64,000 nt of DNA from Petrocella sp. FN5 (GTDB taxonomy: Bacteria; Bacillota; Clostridia; Lachnospirales; Vallitaleaceae): contig NZ_JARGDP010000005.1 of assembly GCF_029210395.1 (NCBI RefSeq), positions 38,204-102,203 of the forward strand, read 5' to 3'. Of this stretch, positions 25,973 to 32,822 are shown piece by piece. The notes under the pieces are model-generated. The model searched no databases and was not told the origin of the DNA. It saw only the letters and a program-made list of their open reading frames with translations. Each line of letters begins with the position of its first letter. Position 1 is the first letter of the stretch. Both the position numbers and the translations under genes were made by a program.

Positions 25973-26320
25973 TTATCGAATTAATTCCTTAACCTTAGCG
26001 CTCTTACCGATACGGTTTCTTAAGTAATTTAATTTTGCTCTTCTTACTTTACCGCGTCTGATCACTTCGATTTTTTCAATGTTTGGTGAATGTACAGGCC
26101 ATGACCTTTCAACACCAACACCGTAAGAAATCCTTCTTACTGTAAAGTTTTCTTTGGAACCACCGTTTTGTCTACTAAGAACTGTTCCTTCGAACATCTG
26201 AACTCTTTCACGGTTGCCCTCTTTAACTTTTGCATATACACGTACTGTATCTCCAACGTTAAATGACTCTACATTTTCTTTTAATTGAGCTTGCTCAATA
26301 CCTCTAATAATGTTATTCAT
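25973..26320 (-). CDS. rplS: 50S ribosomal protein L19
   Basis: A large-subunit protein near the 30S interface. Typical text: [53 protein letters not shown] and the ending [16 protein letters not shown]. 115 residues. AAGGAGG precedes the ATG. It follows trmD and is followed by a terminator. A hairpin in the trmD-rplS gap may regulate it. Confidence 0.98.
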   Translation of the reverse strand: MNNIIRGIEQAQLKENVESFNVGDTVRVYAKVKEGNRERVQMFEGTVLSRQNGGSKENFTVRRISYGVGVERSWPVHSPNIEKIEVIRRGKVRRAKLNYLRNRIGKSAKVKELIR

Positions 26321-26343
26321 TTGAGTATCCTCCTTCCGTCATA

Positions 26344-26380
26344 GATGTTCATAATATCCGTTTCATAAAAGCGGAACATC
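26344..26380 (-). promoter_or_regulatory. Hairpin in the rplS leader
   Basis: GATGTT pairs with AACATC. Inside, CCG pairs with CGG and TTT with AAA across a short loop. It sits in the 78-bp trmD-rplS gap, 24 bases before the rplS start. L19 leader elements are known in Firmicutes; equivalence of this one is inference. Confidence 0.4.
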
Positions 26381-26398
26381 CGTAGTCACAGTAAATTA

Positions 26399-27142
26399 CT
26401 ATAGCATATTTACATCATAATTGCAATATTTTTTCAAGAATTGTTTGTCACTTTCTGTCAAATTAGCATGTGGTAATAAATCCGGTCTTTTTTTATGAGT
26501 TCTTAAAAGAGATTGCTCCCTACGCCAGATTTCTATGTTTTTATGATGCCCTGATAATAAGACTTTCGGTACACGCATACCCTTAAAGACTTCCGGCCTT
26601 GAGTATTGAGGGTATTCGAGGAGGTAATCATGGAAGCTTTCATGTTCACTAGAGCTATTGTTCTTTAGGACACCAGGGATTAATCTTGCAACAGCGTCAA
26701 TAATAAGAACAACGGCCATCTCACCACCTGTCAGAACAAAATCTCCTATTGAGACTTCATCTGTCACAATACTGTCAATGATTCTTTCATCAACGCCTTC
26801 ATAATGACCACATAGAAAAGTCAACTGATCCGCCTGGGCAAATTCTTCGGCCATTGCTTGGTTAAAGGTTTTCCCCTGGGGTGTCAGATAGATTAATCTC
26901 GAGGTGCCTTCTTTCTTGACAAGATCTTCATATGCATCTAGGACTGGCTGTGCTTGTATGACCATGCCTGCACCACCACCATATGGATAATCATCCACTG
27001 AATTGTGTTTTGAGTCACTAAAGTCTCTAAAGTTAATGGAATTGACTTGAATAATACCTTTTTCCATGGCCTTTCCAATAATGCTATGATTTAAGCTATC
27101 CATAACCATGTCTGGGAAAAGCGTCAAGACATTAAACTTCAT
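26399..27142 (-). CDS. trmD: tRNA (guanine-37-N1)-methyltransferase
   Basis: Methylates G37 next to the anticodon and prevents +1 frameshifting. It is a SPOUT knot enzyme: FNVLTLFPDMV at the start, YGGGAGMVIQAQP, LCGHYEGVDERI and the knot stretch SIGDFVLTGGEMA. The length of 247 residues fits. The ATG at 27142 overlaps the rimM stop; a GTG one codon earlier is possible. It belongs to the rpsP-khpA-rimM-trmD-rplS cluster. Confidence 0.98.
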   Translation of the reverse strand: MKFNVLTLFPDMVMDSLNHSIIGKAMEKGIIQVNSINFRDFSDSKHNSVDDYPYGGGAGMVIQAQPVLDAYEDLVKKEGTSRLIYLTPQGKTFNQAMAEEFAQADQLTFLCGHYEGVDERIIDSIVTDEVSIGDFVLTGGEMAVVLIIDAVARLIPGVLKNNSSSEHESFHDYLLEYPQYSRPEVFKGMRVPKVLLSGHHKNIEIWRREQSLLRTHKKRPDLLPHANLTESDKQFLKKYCNYDVNML

Positions 27143-27648
27143 CACATCAATCCTTCCATGACATAAACCTTCATTTTGTTACTTGCTATGTCCACATCCA
27201 GAATACAATCCTTAATGGCAGGTAGTAAGAGTTCTTTGCCGGTTTCAAGGGTAACCACATATACTTCATTACTGCCTGTAAAAAGTACGTCTTTAATAAT
27301 ACCCATATAGACATCTAAGTGGTCATAAACCTTTAAGCCAATTAAATCTTGAACATAATATTCATCTGTCTCCAGTGGCAAAGCTTCTTCTTTGGGAATC
27401 TTAATAATGCCTTGTTTTAGACTTTCGGCCATATTCATATCCATTACTTCTTTTAATTCGAGTAAGACGAACTGATGCAAATATTTAACCTTCACCACTG
27501 TATAATCAGCCTCTTTACCTCGTGCATCTTCGATCTTAACATTTTTTAACAATTCAAATCGTTTTGGGTCATCTGTGGTTGGAAGCACTTTAATGACACC
27601 TTTTACACCATGGGTGTTTGCCACACGACCAATATACATATATTCCAT
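27142..27648 (-). CDS. rimM: 16S rRNA processing protein RimM
   Basis: Aids 30S head assembly by binding uS19. It has the N-terminal domain IGRVANTHGVKGVIKVLPTTD and a PRC-barrel C-terminus (YVQDLIGLKVYD, LLPAIKDCILDVD). The ATG at 27648 has AAGGTGG four bases upstream and begins MEYMYIGRV; the longer open frame upstream lacks such a site. It overlaps trmD by one base. Confidence 0.96.
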   Translation of the reverse strand: MEYMYIGRVANTHGVKGVIKVLPTTDDPKRFELLKNVKIEDARGKEADYTVVKVKYLHQFVLLELKEVMDMNMAESLKQGIIKIPKEEALPLETDEYYVQDLIGLKVYDHLDVYMGIIKDVLFTGSNEVYVVTLETGKELLLPAIKDCILDVDIASNKMKVYVMEGLM

Positions 27649-27679
27649 GTTACCACCTTTTTTAACCTTTAGTAAATAA

Positions 27680-27731
27680 GGCTGTCTCATAAGAAATATC
27701 GCTCACAGAACGTATCACTTATAAGACAGCC
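27680..27731 (-). terminator. Large hairpin between khpA and rimM
   Basis: GGCTGTCTCATAAG (27680-27693) faces CTTATAAGACAGCC (27718-27731), 13 of 14 pairs with one G-U, and a 24-base loop. No T-run follows on the minus strand, so it is more likely an RNA processing or stability site between two operon genes than a strict terminator. Confidence 0.5.
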
Positions 27732-27777
27732 CATTGATTAGCTTAACTTAATCATTTTTGTAAAAAGTATCAAATGA

Positions 27778-28005
27778 TTAAAGTATTTCTACAACCACAC
27801 GTTTATCATCTTTGGTTGCAGCTGCTTTGACAACCGTACGAATGGCTTTAGCGATACGACCTTGTTTGCCGATTACTTTACCCATATCATCCGGTGCCAC
27901 TTTCAATTCCAAAATCGTAGAACGTTCACCTTCAACTTCGTTGACAACAACAGCTTCAGGATGATCCACCAGTGCTTTCGCAATTGCTTCTACTAATTCT
28001 TTCAT
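27778..28005 (-). CDS. khpA: KH-domain RNA-binding protein KhpA (YlqC)
   Basis: A 75-residue single KH-domain protein. The GxxG loop is in [15 protein letters not shown]. In Gram-positives KhpA pairs with KhpB/Jag and affects cell elongation and division; no khpB is in this window. The ATG at 28005 has GGAGG seven bases before it. Its place between rpsP and rimM is the usual one. Confidence 0.95.
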   Translation of the reverse strand: MKELVEAIAKALVDHPEAVVVNEVEGERSTILELKVAPDDMGKVIGKQGRIAKAIRTVVKAAATKDDKRVVVEIL

Positions 28006-28065
28006 ATGCCGACCTCCTACGTAAATGACAGTGCTTATTCGTCCCAAATAGGATCTTTAGACACC

Positions 28066-28308
28066 TTATTCAACGATACCAGCGATTTTCAAAAGTTTGC
28101 TTACAGTTGTCGTAGGTTGAGCGCCTGTGCTAAGCCATTTTTTAGCTATTTCCGCATCGATTTTAAGATCGATTGGATCTTTTGTTGGATCGTAGTAGCC
28201 TAATTGCTCAATAAACTTACCATCTCTTGGAGATCTTGAGTCTGCAACTACGATTCTATAAAAAGGAGCTTTCTTTTGTCCTAATCTCTTAAGTCTCATT
28301 TTTACCAT
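28066..28308 (-). CDS. rpsP: 30S ribosomal protein S16
   Basis: A 5'-domain protein of the small subunit. [40 protein letters not shown] and [11 protein letters not shown] are typical. Start at 28308: AAGGAGG stands eight bases before this ATG, whereas the GTG three codons earlier overlaps the ribosome site. 80 residues. Confidence 0.98.
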   Translation of the reverse strand: MVKMRLKRLGQKKAPFYRIVVADSRSPRDGKFIEQLGYYDPTKDPIDLKIDAEIAKKWLSTGAQPTTTVSKLLKIAGIVE

Positions 28309-28431
28309 GTGTTTCACCTCCTTATATTTAATGTTTGATTTTCAATGGCCAACTCATTCTTAGCCTATTTCTATCAATTGTATATAGAAACCACACCTTG
28401 GGTATGTACCCGATATGTAGGTATTCATGAA

Positions 28432-29781
28432 TTAAAAGGGCAGATTACCGAACATACCTTTACCGCCACGTCGTCCTTTTTTACCCATCATGCCACTCAT
28501 TTGTTTCATCATTTTCTTAGATTGTTCAAACTGCTTGATAAAACGGTTCACATCCTGGATTTTGTTCCCTGAACCCGCTGCAATTCTATTTTTCCTGGAA
28601 ATATTAATTACATTTGGATCATTGCGTTCTTCTACAGTCATTGATAAAATCATAGCTTCCATTTTAGCCATTTCTTTATCATCGATCTGTACGTTTTTCA
28701 TTTGGGCGCTCATACCCGGAATCATAGCCATCAAATCCGATAAAGAACCCATACTTTTTAGCTGTTGCATCTGTTCTAAAAAATCCTCAAAATTAAATTC
28801 TGCTTTTCGAAACTTACGTTCCATTTCAGATGCTTTTTTCTCATCTATATTGCTTTGGGCTTTTTCAATTAAGGTTAATACATCACCCATACCCAATATT
28901 CTTGAGGCCATACGCTCTGGATAGAAGACTTCAAGGTCGGACAGCTTTTCTCCCATTCCGGCAAATTTGATGGGCTTTTGCGTAACCGCTTTAACAGATA
29001 AAGCCGCACCACCTCTAGTATCACCATCTAATTTTGTAAGGATGACGCCGTCTACACCGATTTTTTCATTAAATAACTCTGCCACATGAACGGCATCTTG
29101 TCCTGTCATAGCATCTACAACCAACAATGTCTCTTTTGGTTTCATAACGTCTTTAAGTTCAATCAGCTCATCCATCATGGCTTCATCAATATGGAGTCTT
29201 CCGGCTGTATCTAATAGGATTAAATCATGATTGTTTTTATTTCCATGCTCAAGGGCTGCTTTTGCAATGTCAATGGGTTTGTTTTGATTGCCCATAGAAA
29301 AAACGGGTATGCCTAACTGTTCACCTACAACCTGAAGTTGTTTAATCGCTGCCGGACGATAAATATCACAAGCAACCAAAAGTGGTTTTTTGCCTTTTTT
29401 CTTTAATAAACCGGCCAGTTTTGCTGACGTCGTTGTCTTACCTGCACCTTGCAACCCAACCATCATATAGATTGTTGGTCCACCACCTGTAGTGAATGTG
29501 AGTTCAGATTCACCAGAACCCATGAGTGTAACCATTTCTTCATTCACTATTTTTATAACATGCTGTCCGGGTGTTAAGCTTTCCATAACTTCATCCCCGA
29601 TAGCCCGTTCTTTTACTGTATTAACAAAGTCTTTAACAACTTTAAAGTTGACATCTGCTTCAAGAAGCGCCATTTTTACTTCACGCATAGCGGCTTTGAC
29701 ATCCGCTTCACTTAACTTGCCTTTTTTCTTTAAGTTGTTAAATATATTCTGAAATTTGTCAGATAAACTCTCAAATGCCAT
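28432..29781 (-). CDS. ffh: Signal recognition particle protein Ffh
   Basis: The SRP54 GTPase that binds signal sequences and SRP RNA and works with FtsY. It has an N-terminal helical bundle, a G domain with GLQGAGKTTTSAKLA (about residue 105), DTAGRLHID and TKLDGDTRGGAALS, then a methionine-rich M domain (MKQMSGMMGKKGRRGGKGM at the end). 449 residues. It is preceded by ylxM, its usual partner, and is followed by rpsP after a 123-bp gap. Confidence 0.98.
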   Translation of the reverse strand: MAFESLSDKFQNIFNNLKKKGKLSEADVKAAMREVKMALLEADVNFKVVKDFVNTVKERAIGDEVMESLTPGQHVIKIVNEEMVTLMGSGESELTFTTGGGPTIYMMVGLQGAGKTTTSAKLAGLLKKKGKKPLLVACDIYRPAAIKQLQVVGEQLGIPVFSMGNQNKPIDIAKAALEHGNKNNHDLILLDTAGRLHIDEAMMDELIELKDVMKPKETLLVVDAMTGQDAVHVAELFNEKIGVDGVILTKLDGDTRGGAALSVKAVTQKPIKFAGMGEKLSDLEVFYPERMASRILGMGDVLTLIEKAQSNIDEKKASEMERKFRKAEFNFEDFLEQMQQLKSMGSLSDLMAMIPGMSAQMKNVQIDDKEMAKMEAMILSMTVEERNDPNVINISRKNRIAAGSGNKIQDVNRFIKQFEQSKKMMKQMSGMMGKKGRRGGKGMFGNLPF

Positions 29782-29798
29782 GTAAGGCCTCCATTTTT

Positions 29799-30149
29799 TT
29801 ACATATCATCCATCATCGCTTGTGTGATGGCCTCAATCTCAGTCAAGCGTTCATCATCCTGACTTACTTTGAGCTTTGAAATGAGCTCATGAATCATCAT
29901 GGCCCGTTTTTTATTTCTAATGAATCGATGTACAAGCTGTAACTTGCTTTCAAAGTGATGCAGCTGTTGATCGCATCGTTTTAGTGCATCAAACACACCT
30001 TGTCTGCTTATATCTAGTTGTTCTGATATTTCACCTAGGGACAAATCATCAAGGTTATAGAGTTGATACAATTGCTTTTGGCGTTCTGTTAGCAATTCTC
30101 CATAAAAGTCAAATAATAAAGTTTTTTCGAATACTTGATCCATCATCAT
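29799..30149 (-). CDS. ylxM: YlxM-family helix-turn-helix protein
   Basis: A small DNA/RNA-binding protein encoded just before ffh in most Firmicutes and linked to SRP function. It has a sigma-70 region-4-like fold: LLTERQKQLYQLYNLDDLSLGEISEQLDISRQGVFDALKRC, with the recognition helix in ISRQGVFDALK. Three ATG codons in a row (30149, 30146, 30143) begin the gene; the ribosome site is GTGG/GGTG, weak. An inverted repeat that overlaps the transcription start region ends one base before the first ATG. Confidence 0.9.
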   Translation of the reverse strand: MMMDQVFEKTLLFDFYGELLTERQKQLYQLYNLDDLSLGEISEQLDISRQGVFDALKRCDQQLHHFESKLQLVHRFIRNKKRAMMIHELISKLKVSQDDERLTEIEAITQAMMDDM

Positions 30150-30150
30150 C

Positions 30151-30182
30151 ACCACTGTTAAGGTCTTTTCCTTTACAGTGGT
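30151..30182 (-). promoter_or_regulatory. Inverted repeat between the ylxM-ffh promoter and start codon
   Basis: ACCACTGT (30151-30158) and ACAGTGGT (30175-30182) form a perfect 8-bp inverted repeat. Four more inner pairs (AAGG/CCTT) follow one A-A mismatch; the loop is 6 bases. It starts directly after the -10 box and ends next to the ATG. It may be an operator or, if transcription starts early enough, a 5' hairpin covering the ribosome site. Confidence 0.65.
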
Positions 30183-30211
30183 ATTATAGGACAATATTCA
30201 TTCTATGTCAA
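30183..30211 (-). promoter_or_regulatory. Consensus sigma-A promoter for ylxM-ffh
   Basis: TTGACA (30206-30211 on the complement) and TATAAT (30183-30188) with a 17-base spacer on the minus strand: a perfect consensus, the best in the window. Confidence 0.88.
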
Positions 30212-30220
30212 GTTCATTTT

Positions 30221-30285
30221 TTGATACACTCATAACTATATTTTATGTAAAAGTTCAACTATATAGTTTTTACACTTTACCATGG
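30221..30285. repeat. Half copy (right arm) of the palindromic repeat
   Basis: TTGATACACTCATAACTATA and AAAAGTTCAACTATATAGTT align with the right arm of the type copy, ending TTTACCAT. The left arm is absent. It fills the space between the VOC gene stop (30290) and the ylxM promoter. Confidence 0.82.
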
Positions 30286-30289
30286 TTTG

Positions 30290-30679
30290 TTATACGGTAA
30301 TTTCCACACAGTTTCCATCCGGGTCCAAAACAAGGCTCTCGTAGTAATTGTCTCCGGTGACTCTTGGTTCACTGGCAATTGTATAGCCATCATATCTTAA
30401 TTTTTCTGTTATTCTAACCACTTCCATTTCACTTCCGACAGATAAGGCAAAATGTGCCAATCCAAGACATGATAAAAGTTGATGCGCTTCAAGCTCAACA
30501 ATATCTGGCATGGTCATTAACTCTATTCTGGCACCTTCATCAAAAGAGATAAAATAGGACTCAAATTCTTTTTTCTTATTATGATATTTGTGACCGGCTT
30601 TACCCTTAAAATACTGACAATAAAAAGTTTTCATGGCTTCAAGTTGATTGGTCCATATAGCAATATGATTGATTTTCAA
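30290..30679 (-). CDS. VOC-superfamily (glyoxalase-like) metalloprotein
   Basis: A 129-residue vicinal-oxygen-chelate protein, close to lactoylglutathione lyase or SMU1112c types. A complete set of four possible metal ligands is visible: H5 (NHIAIWT), E53 (RIELM), H76 (LAHFALS) and E126 (GNCVEI). The substrate cannot be named. It stands between the methyltransferase gene and the ylxM promoter, a place usually free of such a gene, and is bordered on both sides by palindromic repeats (30221-30285 and 30748-30803). Confidence 0.83.
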   Translation of the reverse strand: MKINHIAIWTNQLEAMKTFYCQYFKGKAGHKYHNKKKEFESYFISFDEGARIELMTMPDIVELEAHQLLSCLGLAHFALSVGSEMEVVRITEKLRYDGYTIASEPRVTGDNYYESLVLDPDGNCVEITV

Positions 30680-30747
30680 TTCAACACCTACTTTTCATAT
30701 GAATACAGGATTAGATTCTTATTCTATCATAACCTAAAGGACTATAA

Positions 30748-30803
30748 AATTCATCCTTTATATTGAATTTATTTTGGTAAAACTAAGGTATCAAAAACTT
30801 AAC
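30748..30803. repeat. Decayed copy of the palindromic repeat
   Basis: Read on the minus strand it begins GGGTTAAG and contains TTAGTTTTACCAAAATAAAT, then TCAATATAAAG, resembling the left arm of the family with several changes. The GGTTAA end forms the last glycine codon and the TAA stop of the methyltransferase gene. Similarity is modest. Confidence 0.45.
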
Positions 30804-31821
30804 CCTTATAGGCAATAATAATATCCCTAGTAATGGCTTGAGATACACGATGTACTAAATTGGACATTTCAAGATCTTTCATTACAATATAACCGTGTTC
30901 TTCGAATATCTGAATCAGACTCTCTCTTGAATCTGTGTAAGTATTCCAAGAAATGGCCATTGCGCCTCCTTTTTTCAAATAAGGATCCCATGAGGTTAAG
31001 CCTTGGTCTAACAGACCACTTAAACCAATTGTTTTTTCTCCTTTTTCTTTGCCACTATGTTGAACGCCATAAGGGAGGTCCGTTACGATTAAGTGGATTG
31101 AATTATGACGGAAAGCACCTTCAAAGTTCGTCGTATCGGCTCTTAATACCTTTAATTCCCTTAGTTTCCCTGATTTATATTGATCTTTGTCTTTAGCATA
31201 TTGTAATTCAAAGGTTTCACCAATGGTCTTACGGTTATGAATTAATTTGCCTCTTTGATTGGTATGTTTAAATCGTGCATCCTTAATATAACGTGTTATG
31301 TAAGTACCAAGATCTGCCACGTGTTTTTTATCCTTTTCCACCCCATAGGCATCATAGCCGTTAATCATGGCCTCAAATAACGTTGTTCCCTTGCCACATA
31401 AAGGGTCAAGAAGCTTAAGATGAGTTTCATCATAGAAATCCGAATGATATAAGGCTAGATTCATCATCATGCGTGTAATGACCTCATTGGTTTTTCCGTT
31501 GTATTTAAGACGTATACTAAGGTCTTCTTCAAAATTCGGTACATACTCAATAAGAATCGGCTTAAATAGATCCTTATCTATAATTTGAAACAAGGCATAG
31601 AAAAAGGATAATCTACAGATAGATCTTAGTACATTTGCATTCAATACCATCTCTGACTCAAAGGTCATATAAGTGGCTTTATTAACATTTTGGACCGTCG
31701 GTTCACTTTCTAAGAAATTATAGGCCGTTAATAAGGATTTTAATTCAACCTGACACATTTTGACATAAGCATCATGGTAGGCAACATTATAATTGGGGCG
31801 CATTAATATGGTATATTTCAT
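30799..31821 (-). CDS. TRM11-like RNA/DNA methyltransferase
   Basis: A SAM-dependent methyltransferase of the group that includes TRM11 and RlmL-like guanine-N2 enzymes. Motif I is LLDPLCGKGTTLFEA (about residues 135-150) and motif IV is TDLPYG (about 245), in which the usual N/D-PP-Y has Leu for the first Pro. The N-terminal about 100 residues may be a diverged RNA-binding region; no clear THUMP signature is visible by eye. It lies 37 bases upstream of nothing but the ftsY stop, so it is probably co-transcribed with ftsY. The substrate is unknown. Confidence 0.8.
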   Translation of the reverse strand: MKYTILMRPNYNVAYHDAYVKMCQVELKSLLTAYNFLESEPTVQNVNKATYMTFESEMVLNANVLRSICRLSFFYALFQIIDKDLFKPILIEYVPNFEEDLSIRLKYNGKTNEVITRMMMNLALYHSDFYDETHLKLLDPLCGKGTTLFEAMINGYDAYGVEKDKKHVADLGTYITRYIKDARFKHTNQRGKLIHNRKTIGETFELQYAKDKDQYKSGKLRELKVLRADTTNFEGAFRHNSIHLIVTDLPYGVQHSGKEKGEKTIGLSGLLDQGLTSWDPYLKKGGAMAISWNTYTDSRESLIQIFEEHGYIVMKDLEMSNLVHRVSQAITRDIIIAYKG

Positions 31822-31858
31822 AATTCTCCTTAAAGTTACTCTTGTGAAGGCTTACGCC

Positions 31859-32788
31859 TTACTGTTTAAATAGGGCTTCAATAAATTCTTCAGGATCAAA
31901 ATCTTGTAAATCATCAATACCTTCTCCTACGCCAATAAATTTAACAGATAGATTCAGTTCCGTCTGTATGGCAATAGCAATACCACCTTTTGCTGTTCCA
32001 TCCAGTTTAGTCAAAATAATGCCAGTAATATTGGCAACTTCTTTGAATTGTTTGGCTTGTTGTAAGGCATTCTGTCCTGTTGTACTATCAAGAACCAGTA
32101 ATACTTCTTTATGTGCCTCAGGAAACTCACGATCAATAATCTTATTGATCTTCCCAAGCTCATCCATGAGATTTTTCTTATTATGAAGACGTCCGGCTGT
32201 ATCACAAATAAGCAGATCAGCTTTTCTGGCTTTAGCTGCAAAAACAGCATCATAAACAATCGCTCCTGGATCTGAATTGGCTTGACCCGCAATAATATCT
32301 ACATTGGCTCGATTAGACCATTCGGTCAACTGCTCTATTGCAGCCGCTCGAAAAGTATCCGCTGCTGCAAGGACCACCTTCTTGCCTTGAGCTTTATAAC
32401 GCATAGCCAGTTTACCAATGGTCGTGGTTTTTCCAACACCATTAACACCGATAATCAAAATAACGGATTTTTTCTCTTCGAAACTATAGGCATCATCGGA
32501 TAAGCACATAATTTCCATTAATTCTTCTTTTAGTAGTTGTTTGACTTCCATTGGATCTTTGATATGCTGTTCTTTTACTTTTATTTTGATATCGGATATG
32601 ATTCTTAGCGCCGTATGAATACCAAAGTCAGCCATAATCAGTGCTTCTTCCAGTTCTTCATAGAAATCTTCGTCAATATTTGAAAATCCACTTAAAACTT
32701 GATCCACACCACCTAGTATATTATCTCTTGTTTTAGTTAGGCCCTCGACCAATTTACCAAAAAAACCTCTTTTTTTATTTTCTGACAT
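31859..32788 (-). CDS. ftsY: SRP receptor FtsY
   Basis: The membrane-associated GTPase that receives the Ffh-ribosome complex. It has an NG domain with GVNGVGKTTTIGKLA (about residue 115), DTFRAAAIEQL, DTAGRLHNK and TKLDGTAKGG. The acidic A-domain of E. coli is absent, as usual in clostridia. The ATG at 32788 has AAAGG in front and gives MSENKKRGFFGKL; the longer upstream frame is not supported. It follows smc by 34 bases. Confidence 0.97.
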   Translation of the reverse strand: MSENKKRGFFGKLVEGLTKTRDNILGGVDQVLSGFSNIDEDFYEELEEALIMADFGIHTALRIISDIKIKVKEQHIKDPMEVKQLLKEELMEIMCLSDDAYSFEEKKSVILIIGVNGVGKTTTIGKLAMRYKAQGKKVVLAAADTFRAAAIEQLTEWSNRANVDIIAGQANSDPGAIVYDAVFAAKARKADLLICDTAGRLHNKKNLMDELGKINKIIDREFPEAHKEVLLVLDSTTGQNALQQAKQFKEVANITGIILTKLDGTAKGGIAIAIQTELNLSVKFIGVGEGIDDLQDFDPEEFIEALFKQ

Positions 32789-32822
32789 AATAACCTTTCT
32801 TTCCGGAATACCAATCAATATT

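Noticed and set aside
28490..28924. Plus-strand open frame of 144 codons opposite ffh
   Set aside because: Antisense of the conserved G and M domains of Ffh; composition is an artefact of the opposite frame.
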